Origin: Acutalibacter sp.
Lineage (GTDB): Bacteria > Bacillota > Clostridia > Oscillospirales > Acutalibacteraceae
Length of the DNA: 8,010 nucleotides
Direction: 5' to 3'
Assembly: GCA_022801475.1 (NCBI GenBank)
Contig: JAAWSH010000069.1
Location: 1 to 8,010, forward strand
Part shown: positions 1-6,185 of the stretch, in pieces
How the letters are laid out: each line of letters opens with the position of its first letter
Numbering within the stretch: the stretch's first letter is position 1
Translations under genes and position numbers: made by a program
The notes under the pieces: generated by a model
Database searches by the model: none
Told to the model about the DNA's origin: nothing
What the model saw: the letters and a program-made list of their open reading frames with translations, nothing else

Positions 1-1
1 G

Positions 2-157
2 TGCATCTTTTTTCAAGTCTCGACTTTGTCAACAAACCCAGAGGGCGCCGAGAGCGCAAAAGTTCCCCCGGTGCAAGAGGTTTTAAAGATTCTTAAAAGG
101 AATTTTTCCAAGCGTTTCTTAAAGCCGCCGGAGGCTGCTCCCCATGAAATAAAATGA
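2..157 (+). CDS. Possible 3' end of an unrecognised upstream gene (doubtful)
   Basis: One frame is open from the left edge for 51 codons and stops with TGA at 155-157. The stop overlaps an ATG at 154 in the ATGA arrangement often seen between coupled genes. The encoded tail is basic near its end (a KILKRNFSKRF stretch) and ends in HEIK. I do not recognise it. In many Bacillota the gene before cdsA is uppS, but the usual UppS C-terminal sequence (around RRDRRFG) is absent. The frame contains no ATG, so it can only be the end of a gene starting outside the window. It may equally be a chance open frame in a leader region. The other forward frames contain stops here. Confidence 0.2.
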   Translation, partial: CIFFQVSTLSTNPEGAESAKVPPVQEVLKILKRNFSKRFLKPPEAAPHEIK

Positions 158-185
158 AAAGCACAATTTTCGCTAGCGATGAGCT

Positions 186-197
186 AGGAAAGGTGGG
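186..197 (+). promoter_or_regulatory. Ribosome binding site deciding the cdsA start
   Basis: The purine-rich run AGGAAAGGTGGG lies 10 bases before the ATG at 208. The alternative in-frame ATG at 154 has its nearest GGAGG (130-134) 19 bases upstream, which is too far. This favours the downstream start. Confidence 0.6.
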
Positions 198-207
198 ATT
201 TACCATC

Positions 208-1029
208 ATGAAACAGCGGGTTTTGTCAGGCGCTGTCCTGACCCTGTTTTTGGCAGCGGTCGTGGTGTTCAACCAGATTTTTCCTTTGGCGCTAAACATC
301 GCCGTGGCCGTGATCTCCTTTGCCGCCGTATGGGAAGTGGGCAAGGCACTGGGAATGGAGCGCAAGTGGTTTCTCTTCGCGCCGTCCATGTTGGCGGCCG
401 CTGTGATGCCCTTTTGTGTGGAAGAGATGCAGTTTTTTGTCTACTGCGCCTACACGCTGCTGGTATTTTCCGCCATGATTCTCTATCACAGGGAAACCAG
501 TTTTAAAGAGGTGGCGGTGCTATACAGCATGGTGGTGCTTATCCCGTGCGCCCTAAACACCCTGGTCTCTCTGCGAGAGCTGAACCGGGGGCATGGCATG
601 TTTTATGTGCTCATCGCGGTGCTCTCCGCTTGGGTGGCGGATGTGGGGGCCTTTTTCGCGGGCACCCTGTTCGGCAGGCATAAGCTGTGCCCAGAGATTA
701 GCCCCAAAAAGACGGTGGAGGGGGCCATTGGCGGCGCGGTGGCCGACGTGGCCATTATGCTGCTGTGCGGAGTGTGGTTTTCGGCGGTTTTTTACCAGGG
801 GCAGGTGGAAGTAAACTATTTAGCCCTGGGGCTCATCGGGCTGTTCGGCGCCCCCATTTCCATGCTGGGGGACCTGAGCTTTTCCCTTATCAAACGCAGC
901 TGTCATATTAAGGACTTCGGCCAAGTGATCCCTGGTCATGGCGGCGTGCTGGACCGGTTCGACAGCGTCATATTTACCGCCCCGTTTGTGTATTTATTGG
1001 TAACGTTCCTGCCCCTGGCCGGGGCATAG
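208..1029 (+). CDS. cdsA: Phosphatidate cytidylyltransferase (CDP-diacylglycerol synthase)
   Basis: CdsA joins phosphatidic acid and CTP to give CDP-diacylglycerol and pyrophosphate, the branch-point precursor of the major phospholipids, in the cytoplasmic membrane. The 273-residue product is almost entirely hydrophobic segments, as expected for this multi-pass family, and its length matches the family norm. The C-terminal CDS signature is intact: S-L-I-K-R at 226-230, K-D-F-G at 235-238, P-G-H-G-G at 242-246 and D-R-F-D at 249-252. The conserved S-P-K-K-T-x-E-G block sits at 165-172 and an Asp in a membrane segment at 145. I chose the ATG at 208 because it has a good Shine-Dalgarno site and begins MKQRVLSGAV, like family members. 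Starting at 154 would add 18 residues that do not resemble the family. Dxr follows after 80 bases. Confidence 0.95.
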   Translation: MKQRVLSGAVLTLFLAAVVVFNQIFPLALNIAVAVISFAAVWEVGKALGMERKWFLFAPSMLAAAVMPFCVEEMQFFVYCAYTLLVFSAMILYHRETSFKEVAVLYSMVVLIPCALNTLVSLRELNRGHGMFYVLIAVLSAWVADVGAFFAGTLFGRHKLCPEISPKKTVEGAIGGAVADVAIMLLCGVWFSAVFYQGQVEVNYLALGLIGLFGAPISMLGDLSFSLIKRSCHIKDFGQVIPGHGGVLDRFDSVIFTAPFVYLLVTFLPLAGA

Positions 1030-1068
1030 GGAAGAGGCGGCCCCCAGAGGGGAATAAATCCGCCCTCT
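1011..1068 (+). other. Stem-loop-forming segment at the cdsA/dxr junction
   Basis: Two compact inverted repeats can be read. GCCCC (1011-1015) pairs with GGGGC (1021-1025) across the cdsA end. In the gap, AGAGGCGG (1033-1040) can pair with CCGCCCTCT (1060-1068) with one bulged base, enclosing a CCCC/GGGG hairpin (1042-1045 with 1049-1052). No clean T-tract follows, only a short TAATTTT at 1077-1083, so a strong intrinsic terminator is unlikely. It may be an RNA processing or stability element, or chance pairing in GC-rich DNA. Confidence 0.25.
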
Positions 1069-1109
1069 CTGCCTCATAATTTTAAAAAGGAAGGGGAGCG
1101 TTTTGTCCT

Positions 1110-2255
1110 ATGAAAACCCTGTCTGTTTTGGGTTCCACCGGCTCCATCGGCACCCAGGCCTTAGATGTGGTCCGGGCCCAGCCTAAAGAGTTTCAGGTGG
1201 CTGTGCTGGCCGCCCGCTCTAATGGAGAGCTGCTGGAGCGCCAGGCCCGAGAGTTTCGGCCTCAGGCTGTCGCGCTGTTTGACCCAGCCGCTGCCCGGGA
1301 CCTTCGCCTGCGCACTCGGGACCTATCCCTCACGGTGCTGGAGGGCATGGAAGGCCTTTGTGAAGCCGCCGCCTGGCCAGGGGCGGATCTCACCCTGAAC
1401 GCGGTGGTGGGGATGGTAGGCCTACGGCCCACCCTGGCGGCGGTCTCGGCAAAAAAAAACGTGGCCTTGGCCAATAAGGAGACCCTGGTGGCCGGGGGCG
1501 GGCTGGTGATGTCCGCGGCCCAAAAGGCAGGGGTAGCCATTTTGCCGGTGGATAGCGAGCATTCCGCCATTTTTCAGTGCCTGCAAGGCGGCGGGCCAGT
1601 AAAAAAGATTTTGCTAACCGCCTCGGGCGGGCCGTTTTTTGGGAAAAAACCAGAGCAGCTGGCCGGGGTAACTCCCAAACAGGCGTTGGCCCACCCCAAC
1701 TGGAATATGGGGGCCAAGGTAACCATTGACTCCGCCACGTTGATGAACAAGGGCTTGGAGGTGATCGAGGCCTCCTGGCTGTTTGGCGTGCCCGCCAGCC
1801 AGATACAGGTGGTGGTGCACCGGGAAAGTATCATCCACTCCATGGTGGAGTTTGTGGATCATTCGGTGATTGCCCAGTTGGGCGCGCCGGATATGCGACT
1901 TCCCATCCAGTACGCCCTTACCTACCCCCACCGGCTGCCCTGCCCGGCGGCAGAGCTGGACCTGTTCCACGTGGCGAAGTTAAGCTTTTACCAGCCGGAC
2001 CTGACCGCCTTCCCCTGTCTGGCCATCGCCTTAGAGGTTTTAGAGCGGGGCGGGCTGGCTCCGGCGGCCATGAATGCGGCCAACGAGGTGGCGGTAGCTG
2101 CCTTTTTGCGGGGGGAAATAGGCTTTATGGACATTCCCCGGCTGGTGGAGGAGGCCGCCCGGCGGCAGTCCAGCGCCCCAGCGGACAGCCTGGAGGCCAT
2201 TTTGCGGGCAGAGGAGGAGGCCAAGGCTTTCGCCGCCGAATGGGTGGCAAGGTGA
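1110..2255 (+). CDS. dxr: 1-deoxy-D-xylulose 5-phosphate reductoisomerase
   Basis: Dxr (IspC) converts 1-deoxy-D-xylulose 5-phosphate to 2-C-methyl-D-erythritol 4-phosphate with NADPH and a divalent metal. This is the first committed step of the MEP isoprenoid pathway, in the cytosol. The 381 residues are full length. The NADPH-binding glycine motif G-S-T-G-S-I-G is at 8-14 and A-N-K-E-T-L-V at 121-127. Metal ligands are predicted at D148 and E150 (D-S-E-H-S) and E217. The substrate-binding run has H195, S208, N213 and K214, and the V-H-R-E-S-I-I-H-S-M block is at 236-245. The ATG at 1110 follows AAGGAAGGGGAG (1087-1098) by 11 bases. Placement between cdsA and rseP is the usual Bacillota order. 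A run of nine A residues at 1451-1459 interrupts otherwise GC-rich coding sequence without breaking the frame. Confidence 0.97.
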   Translation: MKTLSVLGSTGSIGTQALDVVRAQPKEFQVAVLAARSNGELLERQAREFRPQAVALFDPAAARDLRLRTRDLSLTVLEGMEGLCEAAAWPGADLTLNAVVGMVGLRPTLAAVSAKKNVALANKETLVAGGGLVMSAAQKAGVAILPVDSEHSAIFQCLQGGGPVKKILLTASGGPFFGKKPEQLAGVTPKQALAHPNWNMGAKVTIDSATLMNKGLEVIEASWLFGVPASQIQVVVHRESIIHSMVEFVDHSVIAQLGAPDMRLPIQYALTYPHRLPCPAAELDLFHVAKLSFYQPDLTAFPCLAIALEVLERGGLAPAAMNAANEVAVAAFLRGEIGFMDIPRLVEEAARRQSSAPADSLEAILRAEEEAKAFAAEWVAR

Positions 2256-2313
2256 AAAAGGGGCCCGGCGCCTCTGGACCACGTCTATTTCCATCATTTG
2301 GAGCTATTATCTA

Positions 2314-2319
2314 TATAAT
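2314..2319 (+). promoter_or_regulatory. Perfect -10-like TATAAT in the dxr/rseP gap, without a good -35
   Basis: TATAAT matches the sigma-A -10 consensus exactly and lies in an AT-rich island (2304-2320) in a GC-rich region. The best -35-like hexamer, TTGGAG at 2298-2303, is only 10 bases upstream, and nothing convincing sits at 17 bases. Transcription from here would start around 2326, within the rseP ribosome binding site, leaving a very short leader. A weak internal promoter is possible but unproven. Confidence 0.2.
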
Positions 2320-2336
2320 ATGAAGAGGTGGAGAAT

Positions 2337-3404
2337 TTGCATATCCTTACTGTGGCGCTGTTAATCATCATTGGGGTGCTGCTCTTCGGCTTTGTAATCT
2401 TTTTTCACGAGCTGGGCCATTTTTTGCTGGCCAAGGCTGGAGGGATCAAGGTAAATGAGTTTGCCCTGGGCATGGGGCCAAAGCTGTTATCCTTCCAAAG
2501 GGGTGAGACCACCTATGCTCTGCGGCTGCTGCCCATTGGCGGATATTGCGCCATGGAAGGCGAGGACGAAGAGAGCGGCGATAGCCGGGCCTTTGGCAAT
2601 AAACCAGTGTGGAAGCGCTTCCTCACCGTGGCGGCGGGGGGCGTGTTTAATATTGTTTTGGGCTTTGTCCTTATGCTGGCGGTACTGGCTCCCGAAGAGG
2701 TTTTTGCCACCACCACCCTCTCGAAATTTACAAAGAATTCTCATATCCAGGCAGCGGGGGCCCAGGTGGGGGACCGGATTGTGGAGATAGATGGCTACGC
2801 GGTGTACACCAGCCGGGACCTTAGCTTTGCTATGGCTATGGCAGACCCCGAAGGGGTGAATATGGTGGTGGAGCGGGAGGGCCAGCGGGTGGACCTGGGC
2901 AGCTTCCCCATGGGCACCCAGACCTTGGAAGATGGGACCACTGCGGTAGCCCTGGAATTTTATGTGGAGCCAGAGCAGCGCAGCTTTTTGGGCCTGGTGC
3001 GCCGGGCCGGGGCGGACACCTTCTCTATGGCGCGCATGGTGGTGGAGAGCTTAAAGGGCCTGGTCACTGGGCGCTTTGGTTTAAACGAGATTGCGGGGCC
3101 GGTGGGCACGGCCCAGGCCATTTCTCAGGCGGCGGGGGCCGGGCTTAGTCAGGGCTTTGGCCAGGCGGTAAGCAATATTGTGATGATGATCATTATGATT
3201 ACGGTAAACCTGGGCATTGTAAATCTGCTGCCCCTGCCCGCCCTGGATGGCGGCCGTCTGTTGTTTTTGATCTGGGAGGGAGTCACCCGCAAGCCCGTGC
3301 CAGCCAAGTACGAGGGCTATGTGCACGCAGCGGGGTTTGTTCTGCTTATTGGCCTGATGATTCTGATTACCGCCCACGACATTTTCCGTATCGTCACAGG
3401 GTGA
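2337..3404 (+). CDS. rseP: Site-2 membrane zinc metalloprotease (RseP/RasP family)
   Basis: RseP/RasP proteases cut membrane-embedded segments, typically anti-sigma factors and leftover signal peptides. With a TTG start the product is 355 residues, usual for the family. The zinc motif H-E-L-G-H is at 24-28 in the first membrane segment. The conserved G-G-Y-C-A-M-E-G-E block is at 68-76. One PDZ domain lies at roughly 125-200, with the V-G-D-R-I-V-E-I-D-G strand-turn at 144-153. The third metal ligand motif N-L-L-P-L-P-A-L-D-G-G at 296-306 carries D304, and a C-terminal membrane helix follows. I chose the TTG because AGAGGTGG (2324-2331) sits just before it. An in-frame GTG at 2328 would add three residues but lies inside that binding site. 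The stop codon is inside the first copy of a tandem palindrome. Confidence 0.95.
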   Translation: MHILTVALLIIIGVLLFGFVIFFHELGHFLLAKAGGIKVNEFALGMGPKLLSFQRGETTYALRLLPIGGYCAMEGEDEESGDSRAFGNKPVWKRFLTVAAGGVFNIVLGFVLMLAVLAPEEVFATTTLSKFTKNSHIQAAGAQVGDRIVEIDGYAVYTSRDLSFAMAMADPEGVNMVVEREGQRVDLGSFPMGTQTLEDGTTAVALEFYVEPEQRSFLGLVRRAGADTFSMARMVVESLKGLVTGRFGLNEIAGPVGTAQAISQAAGAGLSQGFGQAVSNIVMMIIMITVNLGIVNLLPLPALDGGRLLFLIWEGVTRKPVPAKYEGYVHAAGFVLLIGLMILITAHDIFRIVTG

Positions 3405-3424
3405 CGATTTGTCACAGGGTGACG
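3393..3424 (+). repeat. Two tandem copies of a 14-base palindromic unit spanning the rseP stop
   Basis: GTCACAGGGTGACG occurs at 3393-3406 and again at 3411-3424, an exact direct repeat with an 18-base period. Each copy is itself an inverted repeat: GTCAC pairs with GTGAC around AGG, extended to six pairs in the first copy (3392-3406). The first copy encodes the last rseP codons and its TGA stop. The second repeats the same codons and stop after the gene ends, which suggests a short tandem duplication. Confidence 0.75.
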
Positions 3425-3425
3425 G

Positions 3426-3444
3426 TCTGCCGCTGGGCGGCAGA
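3426..3444 (+). other. Perfect 8-bp hairpin downstream of rseP
   Basis: TCTGCCGC (3426-3433) pairs exactly with GCGGCAGA (3437-3444) around a three-base TGG loop. It directly follows the two palindromic repeats, giving three hairpins in a row. The sequence after it (GAGGGCTTGAAAGG) has no T-tract, so it is not a canonical intrinsic terminator. It may stabilise or process an RNA 3' end, partly insulating rseP from ispG. Confidence 0.45.
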
Positions 3445-3467
3445 GAGGGCTTGAAAGGATTCTGTCT

Positions 3468-3725
3468 ATGCGGATTACCACCGGCTTCTCCTTATTACGG
3501 GCGGCCTTTGTCAGATTTAGGCAAAAGGGCTGCTACTGGTTTCGTGCCGCTTGGCAGATTCTTCTATTTCAAGAGGGAGAGCGCCTCTGCGCTGCCTGTT
3601 ACCGAAAGGCCAGCTGCTGTGAAGTAGTAGGAACAGAAATGCAAAGATCAAAGCCTTGCCAAAAAGATATACATAAAAAGGACGATCATCCATGCAGAGA
3701 AAGAGAAGAATTTCACAACAGGTAA
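3468..3725 (+). CDS. Possible small Cys-rich protein, unrecognised (doubtful)
   Basis: An 85-codon ATG frame fills most of the 287-bp gap between rseP and ispG. AAAGGA (3454-3459) lies eight bases before the ATG. The product would have seven cysteines (22, 41, 44, 50, 51, 64, 76), including a C-x-x-C at 41-44, a hydrophobic-aromatic N-terminal half and a charged, Lys/His/Glu-rich C-terminal third. I do not recognise it. Against it: it overlaps the ispG start by 34 bases in another frame, its codons do not show the strong G/C third-position preference of the neighbours, and a second frame (3409-3627) is also open here. It could be non-coding spacer. Nothing else in 3445-3675 is recognisable. 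Confidence 0.22.
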   Translation: MRITTGFSLLRAAFVRFRQKGCYWFRAAWQILLFQEGERLCAACYRKASCCEVVGTEMQRSKPCQKDIHKKDDHPCREREEFHNR

Positions 3726-4747
3726 TTGCGGGTGGGGTCAAAATTGGCGGGGGTGCGGCTGTTATCGTGCAGTCCATGCTCAGCACCCCATCTACGGACA
3801 TTCCCGCCAGTGTAGCTCAGGCCGTGGCTTTGGAAAAGGCCGGGTGTCAAATTCTACGCATCGCTATCCCGGATATGGACGCAGTGAAAAATCTGATCCC
3901 TGCCATCAAGGGGGCGGTGACCATTCCCGTGGTGGCGGACATCCACTTTGACTACAAGCTTGCCCTGGAATCCGCTGCGGCCGGTATTGACAAAATCCGC
4001 ATTAATCCCGGAAACATCGGTGGAGACGACCGGGTCCGCGCGGTGGCAAAGGCTTGCGCCAACGGGGGTATTCCCATCCGGGTAGGGGTTAATGACGGTT
4101 CGCTGGAAAAGCATATTTTAGCCAAGTACGGCCACCCCACCCCCGCCGCCCTGTGCGAGAGCGCCCTGTACCACGCGTCCCTGCTGGAGCGCTTTGACTT
4201 TGGCGACATTGTGCTGTCCATGAAGGCCTCTTCGGTGGAGAACACCATGGAGGCCTACCGGCTGGCCGCCGGGCAGTGCCAGTACCCCCTGCACCTGGGC
4301 ATTACCCACGCGGGTACCGCCCGCATGGGCCTAGTGAAGTCCGCCATTGGCATCGGCGGGCTGCTGGAGCAGGGCATTGGTGATACGCTTCGAGTGTCTC
4401 TGGCGGCCGAGCCCACAGAAGAGATTGCCGCTGGGACAGACATTCTCCGGGCTTTAGGCATGCGTCGGGGGCCCAGGCTGATTGCCTGCCCTACCTGCGG
4501 GCGCACCCGTATTCATTTGATTCCCCTGGCCAACCAAGTGGAAGCAGCCCTGGCTTCCTGCCAAAAGGACATCACGGTGGCGGTGATGGGCTGCGCGGTA
4601 AATGGCCCCGGCGAGGCCAAGGAAGCGGATATTGGTATAGCGGGAGGCAAGGGAGAAGGGCTTCTGTTTAAGAAGGGGCAGATTTTGCGCAAGGTTCCCG
4701 AGGACCGGCTGCTGGATGAACTGCTGGCGGAAATCGACAAACTATAA
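3692..4747 (+). CDS. ispG: 4-hydroxy-3-methylbut-2-en-1-yl diphosphate synthase (flavodoxin/ferredoxin)
   Basis: IspG (GcpE) reductively converts 2-C-methyl-D-erythritol 2,4-cyclodiphosphate to HMBPP, the second-to-last MEP pathway step, using a [4Fe-4S] cluster in the cytosol. The 351 residues match the bacterial two-domain form. The N-terminal TIM-barrel half carries the I-G-G-G-A-A-V-I-V-Q-S-M block (18-29), V-A-D-I-H-F (81-86) and I-R-I-N-P-G-N-I-G (102-110). The C-terminal half has the cluster ligands C266 and C269 (A-C-P-T-C-G-R), C301 (M-G-C-A-V-N-G-P-G) and E308. AAAAGGA (3676-3682) lies nine bases before the ATG. It shares its pathway with dxr, with rseP between. A weak internal promoter in the preceding gap cannot be excluded, though I see none. 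Confidence 0.97.
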   Translation: MQRKRRISQQVIAGGVKIGGGAAVIVQSMLSTPSTDIPASVAQAVALEKAGCQILRIAIPDMDAVKNLIPAIKGAVTIPVVADIHFDYKLALESAAAGIDKIRINPGNIGGDDRVRAVAKACANGGIPIRVGVNDGSLEKHILAKYGHPTPAALCESALYHASLLERFDFGDIVLSMKASSVENTMEAYRLAAGQCQYPLHLGITHAGTARMGLVKSAIGIGGLLEQGIGDTLRVSLAAEPTEEIAAGTDILRALGMRRGPRLIACPTCGRTRIHLIPLANQVEAALASCQKDITVAVMGCAVNGPGEAKEADIGIAGGKGEGLLFKKGQILRKVPEDRLLDELLAEIDKL

Positions 4748-4758
4748 GAGGAAAAACT

Positions 4759-5565
4759 ATGACAGAGAAAATGCACGCTACCCCTTCCGGGGAGATCCAC
4801 TACTGGGTGAGCCCAGGACAGGAGGACAGGCCCTGGCTGGTATTTTTGCCTGGGCTTACGGCGGACCACCGGCTGTTTGATAAGCAGATGGAGGGCCTGG
4901 GCGGGCGCTTTAACTGTTTGGTGTGGGACGCCCCGGCCCATGGGCGCTCCCGGCCCTTCTGGCTGAACTTTTCCATGGACGATATGGCCCGGTACCTGGG
5001 GGAGATTCTGGACCGGGAGGGGACAGAGCGGCCTGTGCTGGTGGGGCAGTCCCTGGGCGGGTACGTCTCTCAGGTGTTTATGGAGCTGTACCCGGGCCGG
5101 GCGGCGGGGTTTGTGTCCATCGACTCCTGTCCCCTAAAGCGGGAGTACTATACCGGCTGGGAGCTGGCCATGTTGAAACACACCTACTGGATGTACCGTC
5201 TGTTCCCCTGGAAGCTGCTGAAAATGGTAGGAGTCCAGGGCACGGCCCGGTCCCCCTATGGCCGGGAGGTGATGGGAGCCATGATGGAGAGCTTTTCCCC
5301 CAAGGAGTACTGCCTGCTGGCAGACCACGGCTTTCGGCTTTTGGCCCAGGCGGTGGAGGCGGACAGGCGGTACGAGCCCGGCTGCCCGGTGCTGCTGCTT
5401 TGCGGGGAAAAGGACGGGGCAGGCTCGGCCAAGCGCTATAACCGGGAGTGGGAAAAGCGGGAAAACCGCCGCCTGGTGTGGCTCAAGGGCGCGGGGCATA
5501 ATTCCAATACGGACGTGCCTGAGGAAGTGAACCGGCTGCTGGAAGAGTTTGTGGAGGGGCTTTAG
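4759..5565 (+). CDS. Alpha/beta-fold hydrolase, substrate unknown
   Basis: The 268-residue product has the order of motifs of a small alpha/beta hydrolase. The oxyanion-loop strand L-V-F-L-P-G-L is at 27-33, D-A-P-A-H-G-R-S at 57-64, and the nucleophile elbow G-Q-S-L-G-G places Ser98. L-L-C-G-E-K-D gives an acid at Asp219, and G-A-G-H gives His247. A cap domain with many aromatic and Met residues spans about 120-190. There is no signal peptide, so it is probably cytosolic. The family includes esterases, lipases and C-C hydrolases, and the sequence does not say which. The ATG lies 11 bases after the ispG stop, with GAGG seven bases before it. Its stop abuts the next gene's ATG, so the two are probably co-translated. 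Confidence 0.9.
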   Translation: MTEKMHATPSGEIHYWVSPGQEDRPWLVFLPGLTADHRLFDKQMEGLGGRFNCLVWDAPAHGRSRPFWLNFSMDDMARYLGEILDREGTERPVLVGQSLGGYVSQVFMELYPGRAAGFVSIDSCPLKREYYTGWELAMLKHTYWMYRLFPWKLLKMVGVQGTARSPYGREVMGAMMESFSPKEYCLLADHGFRLLAQAVEADRRYEPGCPVLLLCGEKDGAGSAKRYNREWEKRENRRLVWLKGAGHNSNTDVPEEVNRLLEEFVEGL

Positions 5566-6180
5566 ATGAAACAGATTATCACCATTCAGCACTGCCAGTC
5601 CCAGCAGCATATCAACGGTATGATGGGCGGCTGGAACGACTGGGAGCTGACGGAATGGGGCCGGGAACAGGCCCGGCGCATTGGCGAAAGGCTGGGCAAA
5701 GAGCTGCAAGGCTCGTCCGTAAAAATATTCTCCTCTGATTTGAAACGTGCTGTTCAGACTGCCGCTCCCTTGGCGGAGAAGCTGGGGGCTGTGGTGGAGT
5801 ACCGCCAGGAACTGCGGGAGCGCTGCTGGGGGCCAGAATCCATAGGCAAAAGTAAGGCGTGGCAGCGGGAACACCAGCAAAACAGAGGCTGGCTGGTGGA
5901 CCAGCACCCCCTGCCCGGGGCGGAGTCCAAGCGGGAGATGTACCAGCGGCTAGAGTCAATGTGTGAGGAGGCCATAGCCTGCCCAGAGGACACAGTGGTA
6001 CTGGCGTCCCACGGAGGGCTGCTCAGTGTGTGGAACATCCTGTGGCTGGGCCTGCCGCCGGAGGTTATGGACCACTGCGGCATTTTCGGAAAGCCGGGGG
6101 CAGTGGGGGTGTTCGATGAGTTTGGGGGTTGGGAGCGGCGCGTTCTGCGCATCTGCGATCTGTCTTATTGCGGGGAATGA
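5566..6180 (+). CDS. Histidine phosphatase (phosphoglycerate mutase-like) family protein with variant active-site motif
   Basis: The 204-residue product shows the branch-1 histidine phosphatase layout. An N-terminal strand carries the catalytic-type His9, then L-T-E-x-G at 29-33, S-S-D-L-K-R-A-V-Q-T-A at 56-66 with Arg61, a candidate acid at Glu85, and A-S-H-G-G with His149. The usual R-H-G-(E/Q)-T at the N-terminus reads Q-H-C-Q-S (8-12): the phosphate-binding Arg is Gln and the Gly is Cys. I recall similar Q-H-C-Q-S variants in other Bacillota proteins, so this may be a subfamily, but the substrate and activity are unknown. The ATG directly follows the hydrolase TAG, and GGAGGGG (5553-5559) lies inside the previous gene, which implies translational coupling. 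A cobalamin-pathway or phosphoglycerate mutase role is not supported. Confidence 0.88.
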   Translation: MKQIITIQHCQSQQHINGMMGGWNDWELTEWGREQARRIGERLGKELQGSSVKIFSSDLKRAVQTAAPLAEKLGAVVEYRQELRERCWGPESIGKSKAWQREHQQNRGWLVDQHPLPGAESKREMYQRLESMCEEAIACPEDTVVLASHGGLLSVWNILWLGLPPEVMDHCGIFGKPGAVGVFDEFGGWERRVLRICDLSYCGE

Positions 6181-6185
6181 GGAAC

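Noticed and set aside
3409..3627. 72-codon TTG frame after rseP
   Set aside because: It starts within the second palindromic repeat with no binding site and competes with the better-supported frame at 3468. Its translation resembles no family I know.
4923..5441. 172-codon same-strand frame inside the alpha/beta hydrolase
   Set aside because: It is a +1-type shadow rich in Gly, Pro and Ala, inside a gene whose catalytic triad is read in another frame.
5134..5907. 257-codon antisense frame across the hydrolase/phosphatase junction
   Set aside because: It is a shadow of two genes with intact catalytic motifs and has no sensible domain of its own.
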